A DNA stretch of 64,000 nt, from the NCBI RefSeq assembly GCF_001757995.1, contig NZ_LXLV01000073.1:157620-221619 (forward strand), written 5' to 3'. Origin of the DNA: Bacillus mycoides (GTDB lineage: Bacteria > Bacillota > Bacilli > Bacillales > Bacillaceae_G). Both the position numbers and the translations under genes were made by a program. Of the stretch, positions 37,819 to 48,148 are shown in pieces. Below the pieces are notes generated by a model. The model searched no databases. It saw only the letters and a list, made by a program, of their open reading frames with translations, and was not told the origin of the DNA. Numbering within the stretch: position 1 is the stretch's first letter; the number at the start of each line of letters is the position of its first letter.

Positions 37819-39788
37819 GATTGTGTGCCTCCCTGTAAATAGTCATCAATAACAAATCGAAGCTTCTCCTCCGCTTCATCTACTGTAACATTTTTCATTT
37901 GTGTGGCTGCATTTGTTAAGTGCCCGCCACCTCCTAAATTCTCCATAATTAGCTGTACATTCAATTCACCTAAAGATCTACCACTAATTCCAATGAAATT
38001 TTCTCCACGTTTTGCAATAACAAACGATGCAATGATACCTGTCATTGTCAATAATGTGTCTGCTGATTGTGCAATAAGTACTTGGTCATAATATTCATCA
38101 CCATCAACTTTAGCAATCGCAATTCCATTTTTATAAATGTACGCATTTTTAATGGCTTTTGCAACTCGTAAATACTGACCCATATCTTCTTTTAAAAGTT
38201 CTTGTACAAGTACAGTGTCTGCGCCATGCGAGCGTAAATAAGAAGCGGCATCAAATGTGCGAGCGCCTGTACGGAATGTAAAACTTTTCGTATCAACAAT
38301 AATACCAGCTAACAATGCCGTTGCTTCTAACATTGTCATCTTTAAATTTTTCGGTTGATACTCAAGTAATTCTGTAACAAGCTCTGCCGTTGAAGAAGCG
38401 TATGGCTCCATATAAACAAGCAACGGATCTTCAATGAAATCTTCCCCGCGGCGATGATGGTCAATAACCACTACATTTTCAATCTTATGTAACAGTTTTT
38501 CCTCCATCACCATTGAAGGTTTATGCGTGTCAACAACAACAAGTAATGAATCATCATTTGCAAATTCCATCGCTTGCCCTGGTGAAATAAAATGTGACCA
38601 TAACTCTTCATTTTGTTTCACTTTATCCATCAAACGTTTGATTCCTTTATCAGAATCATTTTCATCTAATACAATATATCCTTTGCGCTCATTTAATTGA
38701 GCTACCTTTAAAATACCAATCGCTGCACCAATCGCATCCATATCAGGGGCTCTATGCCCCATTATAATGACATTACTGCTTTCTAATACTAAATCCTTTA
38801 ATGCATGTGAAATAACTCTAGCACGTACACGAGTACGCTTTTCGACCGGATTCGTCTTGCCACCGTAAAACTTAACTTTACCCGTTGCTTGTTTAATAGC
38901 TACTTGGTCTCCTCCTCGTCCTAACGCAAGGTCTAAACCAGATTGAGCCATCGCTCCAAGCTCCGATAAAGGTAAATCACCCGAGCCAACACCAACACTT
39001 AACGTAAGTGGTATATTCCTTTTTGATGTTTCTTCACGCACTTGATCCAAAATACTAAATTTCCCTTTCTCCATTTGCGCTAAAATACTTTCATTTAGTA
39101 CAACGAAGAATCTTTCTGAAGATGCACGTTTCAAATATGCACCATACTTAACGGCCCATTCATTTAGACGTGACGTCACAAGACTTGTTATATTCGTGCG
39201 TAATTGATCATCTAACCCTTGTGTAACTTCATCGTAATTATCTAAATAAATAACAGCTAAAACGGTGCGCTGATCCTCATACATTTTTTCAATCTCTGTT
39301 TGCTCAGTTACATCAAAAAAATAAATTAGTTTTTCTTCTTTCCTTACAAACACACGGAACTTTCGACTATTTAAAGATACTATATCGTCAGAAGTCTCTC
39401 CTTTAATAAAAAGGAGTAATGTTTCTGATACATCGTACAGATGCCACCCAGCTAATGCATGTTGCCCCAAACATGAAGACAAGTAAGGATTTGCCCAATC
39501 AATCCCATACTCCTTATTGTATAACAATATACCGATTGGCATCTGGTTGAATGCTTCGTTACTCACTTTTTTTACCCTAGTAATCATATCTGTCGTATAC
39601 TTTTCAAAATTCCTTTGAAAGTTAAGTTCAAATCGTATAACTAAAAAGAAAACGATGCTAAAAATAAAAAAGGCGGCTATCCCCATAATTAAGTGAAAAT
39701 AACAAAGAATCGAGATTAGCACCAACACAAAAAATGCCAATACGTAAACAGGATATAAAAACCACTGTTTCTTATAAAATTCAGGCAT
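37815..39788 (-). CDS. gdpP: GdpP, cyclic-di-AMP phosphodiesterase
   Basis: Membrane-bound enzyme hydrolysing c-di-AMP to pApA, a main control on potassium, turgor and beta-lactam tolerance. 657 residues: two membrane helices (about 10-52), a haem-binding PAS-like domain (about 75-150), a degenerate GGDEF domain (about 160-300) without the GGDEF signature, and a DHH-DHHA1 catalytic half ([15 protein letters not shown] near 346 and VVIDHHRRG near 450, closing with [10 protein letters not shown]). ATG at 39788 has GGAG 8 nt upstream. Confidence 0.96.
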   Translation of the reverse strand: MPEFYKKQWFLYPVYVLAFFVLVLISILCYFHLIMGIAAFFIFSIVFFLVIRFELNFQRNFEKYTTDMITRVKKVSNEAFNQMPIGILLYNKEYGIDWANPYLSSCLGQHALAGWHLYDVSETLLLFIKGETSDDIVSLNSRKFRVFVRKEEKLIYFFDVTEQTEIEKMYEDQRTVLAVIYLDNYDEVTQGLDDQLRTNITSLVTSRLNEWAVKYGAYLKRASSERFFVVLNESILAQMEKGKFSILDQVREETSKRNIPLTLSVGVGSGDLPLSELGAMAQSGLDLALGRGGDQVAIKQATGKVKFYGGKTNPVEKRTRVRARVISHALKDLVLESSNVIIMGHRAPDMDAIGAAIGILKVAQLNERKGYIVLDENDSDKGIKRLMDKVKQNEELWSHFISPGQAMEFANDDSLLVVVDTHKPSMVMEEKLLHKIENVVVIDHHRRGEDFIEDPLLVYMEPYASSTAELVTELLEYQPKNLKMTMLEATALLAGIIVDTKSFTFRTGARTFDAASYLRSHGADTVLVQELLKEDMGQYLRVAKAIKNAYIYKNGIAIAKVDGDEYYDQVLIAQSADTLLTMTGIIASFVIAKRGENFIGISGRSLGELNVQLIMENLGGGGHLTNAATQMKNVTVDEAEEKLRFVIDDYLQGGTQS

Positions 39789-39852
39789 GTATACAACTCC
39801 TATAACGTAAAACCAACTCAATTTCTAGTTAGTTAAACAGATTAAACACCTT

Positions 39853-39876
39853 AAAACAGCATAAAAATGCTGTTTT
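39853..39876 (-). terminator. Weak terminator between yybS and gdpP
   Basis: Stem AAAACAGCAT / ATGCTGTTTT with loop AAAA but no longer T-tract, so read-through into gdpP is likely. Confidence 0.45.
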
Positions 39877-39889
39877 ATCCCTTTGTTTT

Positions 39890-40825
39890 TCATTGCATTT
39901 TAGAACGCAATGAAATCCCTAAATCAATTATACCTAAGATTGTCACAAGAGGAAACAGCATTGGAATAAACATACATACGATAAAACTAATAATAGGAAC
40001 GCCTTTCGTAAAACCTTTTTTGTGTGCTAAAAAGGTGATAAACGTTAATCCTTGCAATACAAGCAGCAACGCAAAGATTACATATAGATTAGAAAATACC
40101 ATATGTAAATATGATGTTGGTTCAACTTTTATGAAAGTTGATAGCAAAATAAATATGACGTAATACCAGACAATACTCTTTGGCAATTGTATATCTTTAA
40201 ATTTAGGCCAAGGTGTCACGTCGTACTTTAATTTTCTCAAAACACTACCTGATATTAGCACTGTGATCCAAGAAAAACATACAGAAACTAGCACAAGTAT
40301 ACTTGGAAATAACGTTTGTAGTATATCATTCATTTGTGCAAACAACTCTTTTTGTTCCTTACTAACTGGCATACCAGCAGCATTTGCTATTTTTTCACTT
40401 TGTACCATACTTTCTTTAAACATATTTTGCATTTGCTTCATTAAATCTATGTTAAAAAACTTTATACTCCCCACATAAATGAGCATCATACCAATTAAAT
40501 ATGCAAGTGTTCCAGCTATTAATATCTCCACTGGTTTTTTCCCTTTTTTATACATAGATCCTAATACAACACCTACTAATCCAAACATCACTGTCTTTAT
40601 GAGACTAATTGGTTGACTCACGATAACTGTAACAAAAAGCGCCGCTACAAAAATCATGAATACATTAGATAGTTTATATCTTACTGTTAATAATATAAAT
40701 GGTAACGGCAACGCAAATATTGCAACTGTACCTAAAATCGGAACATACATAGATATCAGCAATAAAATTGCATATATCGCCAATAACGCTGCACCCTCAG
40801 TAATAAATTTCGTACTTTTCATCAT
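39890..40825 (-). CDS. yybS: YybS family membrane protein (DUF2232)
   Basis: A 311-residue polytopic membrane protein, about eight helices, of the YybS/DUF2232 family. Its position before gdpP-rplI is typical of Bacillus; function unknown. Two ATGs are adjacent (40825, 40822); GAGG lies 4 and 7 nt upstream, so 40822 may be the real start. Confidence 0.85.
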   Translation of the reverse strand: MMKSTKFITEGAALLAIYAILLLISMYVPILGTVAIFALPLPFILLTVRYKLSNVFMIFVAALFVTVIVSQPISLIKTVMFGLVGVVLGSMYKKGKKPVEILIAGTLAYLIGMMLIYVGSIKFFNIDLMKQMQNMFKESMVQSEKIANAAGMPVSKEQKELFAQMNDILQTLFPSILVLVSVCFSWITVLISGSVLRKLKYDVTPWPKFKDIQLPKSIVWYYVIFILLSTFIKVEPTSYLHMVFSNLYVIFALLLVLQGLTFITFLAHKKGFTKGVPIISFIVCMFIPMLFPLVTILGIIDLGISLRSKMQ

Positions 40826-40857
40826 CTAACCTCTCTTTCAAAAAGAAAAGCATAGCA

Positions 40858-40892
40858 AAATGCACAGTAGAGTCCGACTCTACTGTGCATTT
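40858..40892 (-). terminator. Terminator of the rpsF-ssb-rpsR operon
   Basis: Sixteen-base stem AAATGCACAGTAGAGT / ACTCTACTGTGCATTT with loop CCG, 9 nt beyond the rpsR stop. Confidence 0.85.
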
Positions 40893-40901
40893 CATACGCT
40901 A

Positions 40902-41156
<255 letters not shown>

Positions 41157-41179
41157 TTAAAAATAGCCGATTCATACCA

Positions 41180-41698
41180 TTAAAATGGTAAATCGTCGTC
41201 CGAAATGTCAATCGGTTGACCAACATTCGAAAATGGATCGTCATTCTTCGTAAATCCAGAGTTACCAGTGTTACCTGAGTTACCTGGATTACTAGATTGA
41301 CCAAATGGGTTAGAGCTTTGGTTACCGAAACCAGCTCCTGATGGTTGCTGATTGAATGAACCACGTTGCTCCCCACCGCCATTACGCGGCTCTAAAAATT
41401 GTACGCTCTCCGCAAGAACTTCTGTTACATATACACGTTTACCATCTTGTCCATCGTAATTACGAGTTTGAAGACGTCCGTCTACGCCTGCTAAGCTACC
41501 TTTTTTCAAATAATTTGCCACGTTTTCTGCTTGTTTACGCCATATTACACAATTAATAAAGTCAGCTTCACGCTCACCTTGTTGATTCGCAAATGCGCGA
41601 TTCACAGCTAACGTAAAAGTAGCTACTGCAACACCATTGGGCGTGTAACGTAAGTCAGGGTCCTTAGTTAAACGACCAACGAGGATAACACGATTCAT
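41180..41698 (-). CDS. ssb: Single-stranded DNA-binding protein
   Basis: Essential SSB, 172 residues. An OB fold (about 1-105) starts [20 protein letters not shown]; a Gly/Asn/Gln/Ser-rich linker (about 107-155) follows; the acidic tip DDDLPF docks replication and repair proteins. ATG at 41698; the in-frame start at 41710 is upstream of the ribosome binding site. Located between rpsF and rpsR. Confidence 0.97.
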   Translation of the reverse strand: MNRVILVGRLTKDPDLRYTPNGVAVATFTLAVNRAFANQQGEREADFINCVIWRKQAENVANYLKKGSLAGVDGRLQTRNYDGQDGKRVYVTEVLAESVQFLEPRNGGGEQRGSFNQQPSGAGFGNQSSNPFGQSSNPGNSGNTGNSGFTKNDDPFSNVGQPIDISDDDLPF

Positions 41699-41727
41699 CA
41701 ATCGAACCACTCTCCCTTATATATCAA

Positions 41728-42018
41728 TTATTTTTCTTCTTCTTTAACAACGATATGACGAAGGATATCTTCGTTGATCTTAGCTAAACGGTCGAATTCG
41801 TTAATCGCCTCTGAGTTAGAGTTCACGTTTAAGATCATGTAGAAACCTTCACGTAAGTCGTTGATTTCGTAAGCTAAACGACGCTTACCCCACTCTTTCG
41901 TGTTAATGATTTCTGCACCATTGTTTGTTAAAACACCTGCAAAACGTTCAACTAAAGCTTTTTGAGCTTCTTCTTCAACGCCAGGACGAATGATGTACAT
42001 AATTTCGTACTTTCTCAT
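41728..42018 (-). CDS. rpsF: 30S ribosomal protein S6
   Basis: 96 residues with [19 protein letters not shown] and [28 protein letters not shown] lies 8 nt before ATG 42018. First gene of the operon, preceded by a structured leader. Confidence 0.97.
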   Translation of the reverse strand: MRKYEIMYIIRPGVEEEAQKALVERFAGVLTNNGAEIINTKEWGKRRLAYEINDLREGFYMILNVNSNSEAINEFDRLAKINEDILRHIVVKEEEK

Positions 42019-42039
42019 TACACTTTCACCTCCTTTTGG

Positions 42040-42128
42040 TCTAAACGGCCCATAATGGGCAAGGAGCAATTAATTTATAGTAATTACTCACGAGTTTAGA
42101 TTATATCATAGTAAGTTATATGAATCAA
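42040..42128 (-). promoter_or_regulatory. rpsF promoter and candidate S6:S18 autoregulatory leader
   Basis: Minus strand: TTGATT (42123-42128), 17 nt, TATAAT (42100-42105). Downstream a hairpin GCCCATTATGGGC (42048-42060) is followed by CCG-type sequence and GTTTAGA, which can pair with TCTAAAC at 42094-42100. A stem with a CCG next to a hairpin is the hallmark of the S6:S18-binding leader. A start 7 nt after this -10 would cut into the left arm, so the exact promoter or fold is uncertain. Confidence 0.45.
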
Positions 42129-42141
42129 CTCACCAATACGT

Positions 42142-42178
42142 AAAAAACTTGGCAAACATATAATATATTTGCCAAGTT
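42142..42178 (-). terminator. Terminator of ychF
   Basis: Stem AACTTGGCAAA / TTTGCCAAGTT with an 11-nt loop, followed on the minus strand by TTTTTT. Confidence 0.85.
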
Positions 42179-42209
42179 CATATCTTTATTTTTCCTAGGA
42201 AATATTAAA

Positions 42210-43310
42210 TTAAACGTTAAAGCGGAAGTGCATAACATCTCCGTCTTTTACGATATACTCTTTTCCTTCTAAACGTACTTTTCCAGCTTCTTTTGCAGCT
42301 GTCATAGAACCGTTTGTCATTAAATCATCATAAGAAACTGTTTCTGCGCGAATAAATCCACGCTCAAAGTCTGTATGAATTACGCCAGCACATTGTGGTG
42401 CTTTCATACCTTGTTTAAACGTCCATGCACGCACTTCTTGCACACCAGCTGTGAAGTAAGTAGCAAGTCCTAATAAGTCATATGCAGCACGAATTAATTG
42501 ATCTAAACCAGATTCTTCAATACCTAGTTCTTCAAGGAATACTTTTTTCTCTTCTTCGTCTAACTCAGCGATTTCTGATTCGATTTTTGCACATACAACG
42601 ATAACTTGAGAATTTTCATTTGCAGCAAATTCTTTTACCATTTGTACATATTTATTTTCAGAAGGATCCATAATATCATCTTCACTTACGTTTGCTACGT
42701 ATAGCATTTCTTTCGTTGTAAGTAAATGAAGGCCTTTAACAATCTTCATTTGCTCTTCTGTAAATTCAACAGTACGAGCTGGTTTTCCCTCTTCAAAAGC
42801 TTCTTTTAAACGAACTAAAATTTCATGCTCATATACAGCTTCTTTATCTTTTTGTCTTGCTAACTTCGCAACTCGTTCGATACGTTTATCAACAGATTCC
42901 AAATCCGCTAAGATTAGCTCTAAGTTGATTGTTTCAATGTCATCGATTGGATCTACTTTTCCTGAAACGTGCGTAATATTTTCATCTTCAAAACAACGAA
43001 CAACTTGGCAAATTGCATCTACTTGACGAATGTGAGATAAGAATTTATTTCCTAACCCCTCACCTTTACTCGCACCTTTTACGATACCTGCGATATCAGT
43101 AAATTCGAATACAGTCGGAACAGTTTTTTTCGGTTCTACTAATTCCGTTAATTTATTTAAGCGCTCATCTGGTACTTCTACAATCCCTACGTTTGGATCG
43201 ATTGTACAGAATGGATAGTTCGCAGATTCTGCTCCTGCTTGTGTAATTGCATTAAATAAAGTGGACTTCCCTACGTTAGGTAATCCAACAATCCCAGCCG
43301 TTAATCCCAT
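42210..43310 (-). CDS. ychF: YchF, redox-regulated ATPase of the Obg family
   Basis: Universal P-loop protein (OLA1/YchF) that prefers ATP to GTP and associates with ribosomes. 366 residues: GLPNVGKSTLF near residue 9, DIAGIVKGASKGEGLGN, an alpha-helical coiled insertion and a C-terminal TGS domain (FTAGVQEVRAWTF to GKEYIVKDGDVMHFRF). ATG at 43310 with AGGAGTG upstream; the GTG at 43319 is inside that site. Confidence 0.95.
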   Translation of the reverse strand: MGLTAGIVGLPNVGKSTLFNAITQAGAESANYPFCTIDPNVGIVEVPDERLNKLTELVEPKKTVPTVFEFTDIAGIVKGASKGEGLGNKFLSHIRQVDAICQVVRCFEDENITHVSGKVDPIDDIETINLELILADLESVDKRIERVAKLARQKDKEAVYEHEILVRLKEAFEEGKPARTVEFTEEQMKIVKGLHLLTTKEMLYVANVSEDDIMDPSENKYVQMVKEFAANENSQVIVVCAKIESEIAELDEEEKKVFLEELGIEESGLDQLIRAAYDLLGLATYFTAGVQEVRAWTFKQGMKAPQCAGVIHTDFERGFIRAETVSYDDLMTNGSMTAAKEAGKVRLEGKEYIVKDGDVMHFRFNV

Positions 43311-43384
43311 ATTTTTCACTCCTATGTCTCAATCTTTCATCATTATAGATAGTAACGAAAAAAATGACAAGTTTCCACTAAATG

Positions 43385-43423
43385 AAAAAAAGCAACGGCT
43401 GTCTACTGCAGCTGTTGCTTTTT
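43385..43423 (-). terminator. Terminator of yyzM
   Basis: Stem AAAAAGCAACGGCTG / CAGCTGTTGCTTTTT with one G-T pair, directly after the yyzM stop. Confidence 0.8.
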
Positions 43424-43425
43424 CA

Positions 43426-43623
43426 CTATTCTTCATGCTTCACAAGTATTTTTTTTACCTTACGATCAAACTCTCTTCGAGGAATCATTACCGAATGGTC
43501 ACACCCCTCGCACTTAACGCGGATATCCATTCCCATACGAATAATCTTCCAGCGATTTTCACCACATGGATGGGCTTTCTTCATTTCCACAACATCGTAC
43601 AAGTTATATTGCTTTTGCTCCAT
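43426..43623 (-). CDS. yyzM: DUF951 family small protein (YyzM)
   Basis: A 65-residue protein with NLYDVVEMKKAHPCGENRWKI and CEGCDHSVMIPR, the DUF951 pattern with three conserved Cys (HPCG and CxxC) suggesting metal binding. Function unknown. It follows mscS by 20 nt, so the two are co-transcribed. Confidence 0.85.
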   Translation of the reverse strand: MEQKQYNLYDVVEMKKAHPCGENRWKIIRMGMDIRVKCEGCDHSVMIPRREFDRKVKKILVKHEE

Positions 43624-43643
43624 TCTCTAAATCCCTCCCACTA

Positions 43644-44501
43644 TTAAATTGCTTTTTCACTAACTAATTCTTCGCGACTATATAAAACCATACGTGGGTA
43701 TGGAATTTCAATCCCATGTAAATCAAGACGATTTTTAATCTCTTTGCGAAGAGCCCTCGCAATAACTGCATGCTGCATCGGCTCAACTTCAGCAATAACA
43801 CGTAATACAACTTCAGACGCTGCCAATGTTTGAACACCTAGCAATTGAGGTGTTGTTACCATTTTCTCATATTTTTCTGGTAATTCCACTAATAAATCTT
43901 CAATAACTTGCTCCGCTCGTACTATATCACTTTCATAAGAAATAGATACATCAACAAATGCTACACTATTACTAACGGAAAAGTTCGTTACTTGTACAAT
44001 ACTACCATTTGGTATTATATGAATTTCACCTGTCCAGCTTTTCATCTTCGTTGTACGTAGTCCTATTTCCAAAACGGTTCCTTCAAATTGACCTATTCTT
44101 ACATAATCACCTACTGAAAATTGATCCTCTAACAAAATAAATAATCCTGTAATAACATCTTTAACCAAACTTTGCGCACCAAAACCGACTGCTAAACCAA
44201 TTACCCCAGCACCGGCTAATAGACCTGACGCATTAATATCAAACACACCTAAAATCGCAATTAACATAATGAACATAACAACGTATGCCACAATATTTTC
44301 AAGCAACTTCGCTACCGTAACTGTACGACGTTCTGAAATTTGAATCGGCGAACGACTTCCCATACGAAACGCATTTCGTACAATTGCCCTTGCAACTCGC
44401 ACAACGATTGCACCAAGTATTAAAATAACGATTATTTTTAGTGATTTCACACCTATATTCGTCCAATCAATGGACTCAAACCATTTCAACGCTAAATCCA
44501 T
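43644..44501 (-). CDS. Small-conductance mechanosensitive channel (MscS family)
   Basis: Tension-gated inner-membrane channel releasing solutes on osmotic downshock. 285 residues with three membrane helices. The pore-lining TM3 reads ASGLLAGAGVIGLAVGFGAQSLVKDVITGLFIL (given in parts: ASGLLAGAGVIG, then LAVGFGAQSLVKD, about residues 91-115). A beta domain follows (VGDYVRIGQFEGTVLEI). Similar to B. subtilis YkuT/YhdY-type channels. First gene before yyzM. Confidence 0.9.
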   Translation of the reverse strand: MDLALKWFESIDWTNIGVKSLKIIVILILGAIVVRVARAIVRNAFRMGSRSPIQISERRTVTVAKLLENIVAYVVMFIMLIAILGVFDINASGLLAGAGVIGLAVGFGAQSLVKDVITGLFILLEDQFSVGDYVRIGQFEGTVLEIGLRTTKMKSWTGEIHIIPNGSIVQVTNFSVSNSVAFVDVSISYESDIVRAEQVIEDLLVELPEKYEKMVTTPQLLGVQTLAASEVVLRVIAEVEPMQHAVIARALRKEIKNRLDLHGIEIPYPRMVLYSREELVSEKAI

Positions 44502-44761
44502 GTCCCTCTACCTCTCCAGCTAAAATTTCTTTTTAGTTATCCTTCTTATTGTATCAGAACTCTCTCTGATTTCTGAAAAAAATTTATGACTTTAATTCCA
44601 TTTGTTAACTTCTATTCAGGTATAAAATGAGACGAATATATATATACTAGTACTATTATTTCCGTTTTCATTCACAGTTTGTAAAAAGTATGCACTTATA
44701 ATTTTCCATTTCACACACCATATAACATATTGTGAAAATTTATTAAAAGGATGGGTGCTTC

Positions 44762-45358
44762 ATGAATATTAGAAGTTTTCGCTTACCTTTTTTTGAAAAA
44801 GAAACTCAAAATGTTATGCATCATGACTTAGAAGCCTCTGAGACAATCAGTAATTTCTTACTTTCTCATATTCCCATTAAGACTAATATGCCACTCATTC
44901 TCGTTTGTATCGGAACAGACCGTTCCACTGGTGATGCACTTGGTCCGTTAGTCGGTACTAAACTAGAACAAATTGAAATCAAAAATCTTCAAGTATTCGG
45001 CACACTAGATGAACCAATACATGCACTAAATTTAGAAGAAAAAATTCAGAATATACAGAAAGAAAATCCTACTTCATTTATTATTGCTGTTGATGCATGT
45101 TTAGGGAAATCTCAAAGTATCGGTTCTATAACTACCGGAAAGGGCCCTAGTAAACCTGGAGCTGCGATGAACAAGAAATTACCTGAAATTGGTGATTTAC
45201 ACATACATGGCATCGTAAATTTAAATGGTTTCATGGAGTTTTTCGTACTTCAAAATACGAGACTAAGTTTAGTCATGAAGATGGCTGATGTAATTGCACA
45301 AAGTATAAAAGAAACAGACCAAAAATTATCTGCATTAAAAAAAGCAAACCATCTATAA
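44762..45358 (+). CDS. yyaC: YyaC, germination-protease-like sporulation protein (DUF1256)
   Basis: A 198-residue protein of the YyaC/DUF1256 family, structurally related to the spore protease GPR and hydrogenase maturation proteases: CIGTDRSTGDALGPLVG (residues 48-64) and DACLGKSQSIGSI (about 111-123). Expressed in sporulation in B. subtilis. AAAGGATGGG upstream gives the ribosome binding site for ATG 44762. It points opposite to its neighbours. I see only a weak candidate for a sporulation sigma-factor promoter (CATATAAC near 44718). Confidence 0.9.
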   Translation: MNIRSFRLPFFEKETQNVMHHDLEASETISNFLLSHIPIKTNMPLILVCIGTDRSTGDALGPLVGTKLEQIEIKNLQVFGTLDEPIHALNLEEKIQNIQKENPTSFIIAVDACLGKSQSIGSITTGKGPSKPGAAMNKKLPEIGDLHIHGIVNLNGFMEFFVLQNTRLSLVMKMADVIAQSIKETDQKLSALKKANHL

Positions 45359-45381
45359 ACAATAAGATGGTTTGCTTTTTA
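45338..45381. terminator. Bidirectional terminator between yyaC and spo0J
   Basis: Stem AGCAAACCATCT / AGATGGTTTGCT with A-rich and T-rich flanks between convergent genes. Confidence 0.9.
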
Positions 45382-46230
45382 ATTTTCCTTTGATAATAAT
45401 TCTAAAATTCGATTTAAATCTTCTTTATTAAAAAATTCGATTTCGATTTTACCTTTTTCTTTTTTCGTTTCTTTGATCTTTACATCCGTACCAAACTTTT
45501 CTCTTAAAAACGTTTCACGCTCTACAAAAAATATATTTCTTTCTTTTTTCACTTGTTGTGTTTCACGTGAAACACGTTGATTAATTTCCTGGACAATTTG
45601 TTCCAATTGGCGAACATTCAGTCCTTCTTTTTCAATTCGCTTCAATAAAGATTTCAACTGTTCTTCATCTTTTATTGTAAGTAAAGTTCTTCCATGAGCC
45701 ATTGAAAGCTCACCGTTTGCAATCATATCTTGAACGAATGAAGGGAGGCTTAACAAACGAGTATAATTTGCGATATAAGGTCTGCTTTTACCCAGACGTT
45801 TTGCTAATTGTTCTTGTGTTACATTTAGCTCGTTCATTAACATCTGATATGCCATTGCCTCTTCCATAGGATTTAAATCTTCTCGTTGTAAGTTTTCAAG
45901 CAAAGCAAATTCCATCATTTGCTGCTCATTTAATTGCCTTACAACAGCAGGCACTTTCTCAAGTCCGGCCTCTTTAGCAGCACGATATCTTCTTTCACCT
46001 GCAACTATTTCATATCCTTTAATACTCTTTCGAGCAATTAACGGTTGCAATATACCGTGCTCTTTAATAGAAGCCGCTAATTCCTGAATCGCTTCTTTAT
46101 TGAAATGTTTACGTGGTTGATATGGATTCGGCCTTAATTCAGTTACGATAATCTCCTGAATCGTTTCTTCTTCTTTCACATCTAAATCTGGAAAAAACAC
46201 ATTGATTCCTCTTCCTAATCCCTTAGCCAC
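45379..46230 (-). CDS. spo0J: Spo0J/ParB chromosome-partitioning protein
   Basis: CTP-dependent DNA clamp that loads at parS, spreads, recruits condensin and controls Soj. 283 residues: GERRYRAAK box (about 75-83), helix-turn-helix [20 protein letters not shown] (about 135-154), and a C-terminal dimer domain. GTG start at 46230 overlaps the soj stop by 8 nt. The gene contains a perfect parS site. Confidence 0.96.
   Translation of the reverse strand: MAKGLGRGINVFFPDLDVKEEETIQEIIVTELRPNPYQPRKHFNKEAIQELAASIKEHGILQPLIARKSIKGYEIVAGERRYRAAKEAGLEKVPAVVRQLNEQQMMEFALLENLQREDLNPMEEAMAYQMLMNELNVTQEQLAKRLGKSRPYIANYTRLLSLPSFVQDMIANGELSMAHGRTLLTIKDEEQLKSLLKRIEKEGLNVRQLEQIVQEINQRVSRETQQVKKERNIFFVERETFLREKFGTDVKIKETKKEKGKIEIEFFNKEDLNRILELLSKEN
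45559..45574. promoter_or_regulatory. parS site inside spo0J
   Basis: TGTTTCACGTGAAACA, a perfect 16-bp palindrome identical to the Bacillus parS core. It is the nucleation point for Spo0J loading near the origin. Confidence 0.97.
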
Positions 46231-46984
46231 CTGCAATCACTTCCTCTGCTAAATCTAAATATACTTCTGCTCCTCTTGATTTAGCGTCATACTGCATAAT
46301 TGGTTTTCCATGACTTGGTGCCTCACTTAAGCGAACATTACGAGGAATAATCGAACGATATACTTTATCCCTAAAGTATTTTTTCACTTCATCTATAACT
46401 TGAATTCCTAAATTTGTACGAGCATCCAACATCGTTAACAATACACCTTGAATTGCTAAATTTTTATTTAAATGCTTTTGCACAAGTCGAACTGTATTTA
46501 ATAGCTGACTTAACCCTTCCAGCGCGTAATATTCACACTGTACAGGAATAATAACAGAATCTGCTGCTGTTAATGCATTAATCGTTAATAACCCTAAGGA
46601 TGGGGGACAGTCAATAATAATATACTCATATTCATCACGAATTGGCTGTAATGCTCTTTGCAAGCGTACTTCCCGGGAAATGGTTGGTACCAATTCAATT
46701 TCAGCACCAGCCAATTGAATTGTAGCGGGTAGAACATCTAAGTTTTCAGTTGCGGTTTTCCGTATAGCGCCTTGAACATCTGCATCTTCTACAAGAACAT
46801 TATAAATACATTGATCTAATTCAGACTTTTCAATTCCTACACCAGTCGTTGCATTTCCTTGAGCATCAATATCTACGAGAAGGACTTTTTTTCCTACTTG
46901 TGCCAATCCAGCCCCTAAATTAACGGATGTTGTTGTTTTTCCAACACCGCCTTTTTGATTAGCAATAGCAATGATTTTTCCCAT
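46223..46984 (-). CDS. soj: Soj/ParA chromosome-partitioning ATPase
   Basis: Deviant-Walker ATPase that drives origin segregation with Spo0J and regulates DnaA. 253 residues with KGGVGKTT (residues 10-17) and [13 protein letters not shown] near residue 37. ATG 46984 with AGGTGA upstream. Operon with spo0J. The coding region contains a Noc-type binding site. Confidence 0.96.
   Translation of the reverse strand: MGKIIAIANQKGGVGKTTTSVNLGAGLAQVGKKVLLVDIDAQGNATTGVGIEKSELDQCIYNVLVEDADVQGAIRKTATENLDVLPATIQLAGAEIELVPTISREVRLQRALQPIRDEYEYIIIDCPPSLGLLTINALTAADSVIIPVQCEYYALEGLSQLLNTVRLVQKHLNKNLAIQGVLLTMLDARTNLGIQVIDEVKKYFRDKVYRSIIPRNVRLSEAPSHGKPIMQYDAKSRGAEVYLDLAEEVIAGG
46668..46681. promoter_or_regulatory. 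Noc-binding-site-like palindrome inside soj
   Basis: ACTTCCCGGGAAAT matches the Noc site ATTTCCCGGGAAAT in 13 of 14 positions. Confidence 0.65.
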
Positions 46985-47129
46985 GATGTCACCTACTTTC
47001 AACCTTTCTTTCTTATTCTAGAAATAATTATGTTTATTGTAACATGAAATAAAAGTTTTTCTTTTACGTCCTTATTAAACTTCAAAATTTATTTCTAAAC
47101 TCCTTCTTGCTTTAACAAGAAAATATAGT

Positions 47130-47161
47130 AAAAGAGACCTCTCCAATAGGATAAGGTCTCT
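47130..47161 (-). terminator. Terminator of noc
   Basis: Stem AGAGACCT / AGGTCTCT with a 13-nt loop. TTTTACT follows on the minus strand. Confidence 0.7.
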
Positions 47162-47170
47162 AGCACGTAA

Positions 47171-48043
47171 TTATTTTTTCTTCGGAATTTTAATCGTAAT
47201 TTGATAGTATTCATCAAACTCTTCTTCTGCAGAATTAACATTCAAACCACTGTTAGCAACCATTTGTAATGATTGTCTAATTGTGTTCATAGCAATTCTC
47301 GCATCTCGACTTACTGCTTTTTGCTTCGCTTTGCGCTTTGGTTTTACTTCTTCTAGTAACTTTGCAATTCGTTCTTCTGTTTGCTTTACATTCAATTGCT
47401 TCTCCACAATCTCTTGTAAAACCTTCAGTTGTAATTCCTCATTTTTCAAAGGAATAATGGCGCGGGCATGCCGTTCTGTAATACTTTTTTCTAATAATGC
47501 ACCTTTGACTTCTTCAGGCAACTTTAATAATCGCAATTTATTTGCGACTGTCGATTGTCCTTTTCCAAGTCGTTGTGCCAATGCTTCTTGTGTTAAATTA
47601 TGTAACTCAATCAGCTTTTGATATGCCACAGCTTCCTCGATTGCTGTTAATTCCTCACGCTGCAAATTTTCAATTAAAGCTACAGAAGCTGTCTCAGTAT
47701 CATTTAAATTCTTTATTATTGCAGGAACTTTTTCCCACCCTAACTTTGTTGCTGCGCGGAAACGCCTTTCCCCGGCAATAATCTCGTACTTATCATCCTC
47801 ATACTGTCTCACAACAATCGGCTGGATAAGCCCATGTGTACGGATCGTTAACGCTAGCTCATCAATACGTGCATCGTCAAAAACTGTTCGTGGTTGATAA
47901 CGGTTAGGGGTAATGTTTACTATCGGAATTTCCTGTATTTCTTCATATACCTTTTTATCTATTTCTTCATGGCTTTCGTCTTGTAATTCGAATTCGCTCT
48001 CTTTATCTCCAAAGCCAAATAAACGAGAAAACGTATTTTTCAT
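47171..48043 (-). CDS. noc: Noc, nucleoid occlusion protein (ParB paralogue)
   Basis: Membrane-associating CTPase that binds Noc sites and keeps FtsZ off the nucleoid. 290 residues. The N-terminal amphipathic segment [12 protein letters not shown] is the membrane anchor; GERRFRAAT box and helix-turn-helix [20 protein letters not shown] follow. The ParB GERRYRAA box has Phe for Tyr, as expected for Noc. It is a separate unit from soj-spo0J. Confidence 0.95.
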   Translation of the reverse strand: MKNTFSRLFGFGDKESEFELQDESHEEIDKKVYEEIQEIPIVNITPNRYQPRTVFDDARIDELALTIRTHGLIQPIVVRQYEDDKYEIIAGERRFRAATKLGWEKVPAIIKNLNDTETASVALIENLQREELTAIEEAVAYQKLIELHNLTQEALAQRLGKGQSTVANKLRLLKLPEEVKGALLEKSITERHARAIIPLKNEELQLKVLQEIVEKQLNVKQTEERIAKLLEEVKPKRKAKQKAVSRDARIAMNTIRQSLQMVANSGLNVNSAEEEFDEYYQITIKIPKKK

Positions 48044-48088
48044 ACATATTCCACCACCTTTTAGGCCTATTGACTGTTCTACATAAAA

Positions 48089-48104
48089 TGTTTCCTATGA
48101 AACA
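48089..48104. promoter_or_regulatory. parS/Noc-site hybrid palindrome upstream of noc
   Basis: TGTTTCCTATGAAACA has the parS arms TGTTTC/GAAACA but a different centre (CTAT for ACGT); TTTCC also recalls the Noc site. It lies 46 nt before the noc start. Confidence 0.5.
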
Positions 48105-48148
48105 TTTACGTTTTCATTTATATAATTTAATCTTACGTCTAATAAGAT

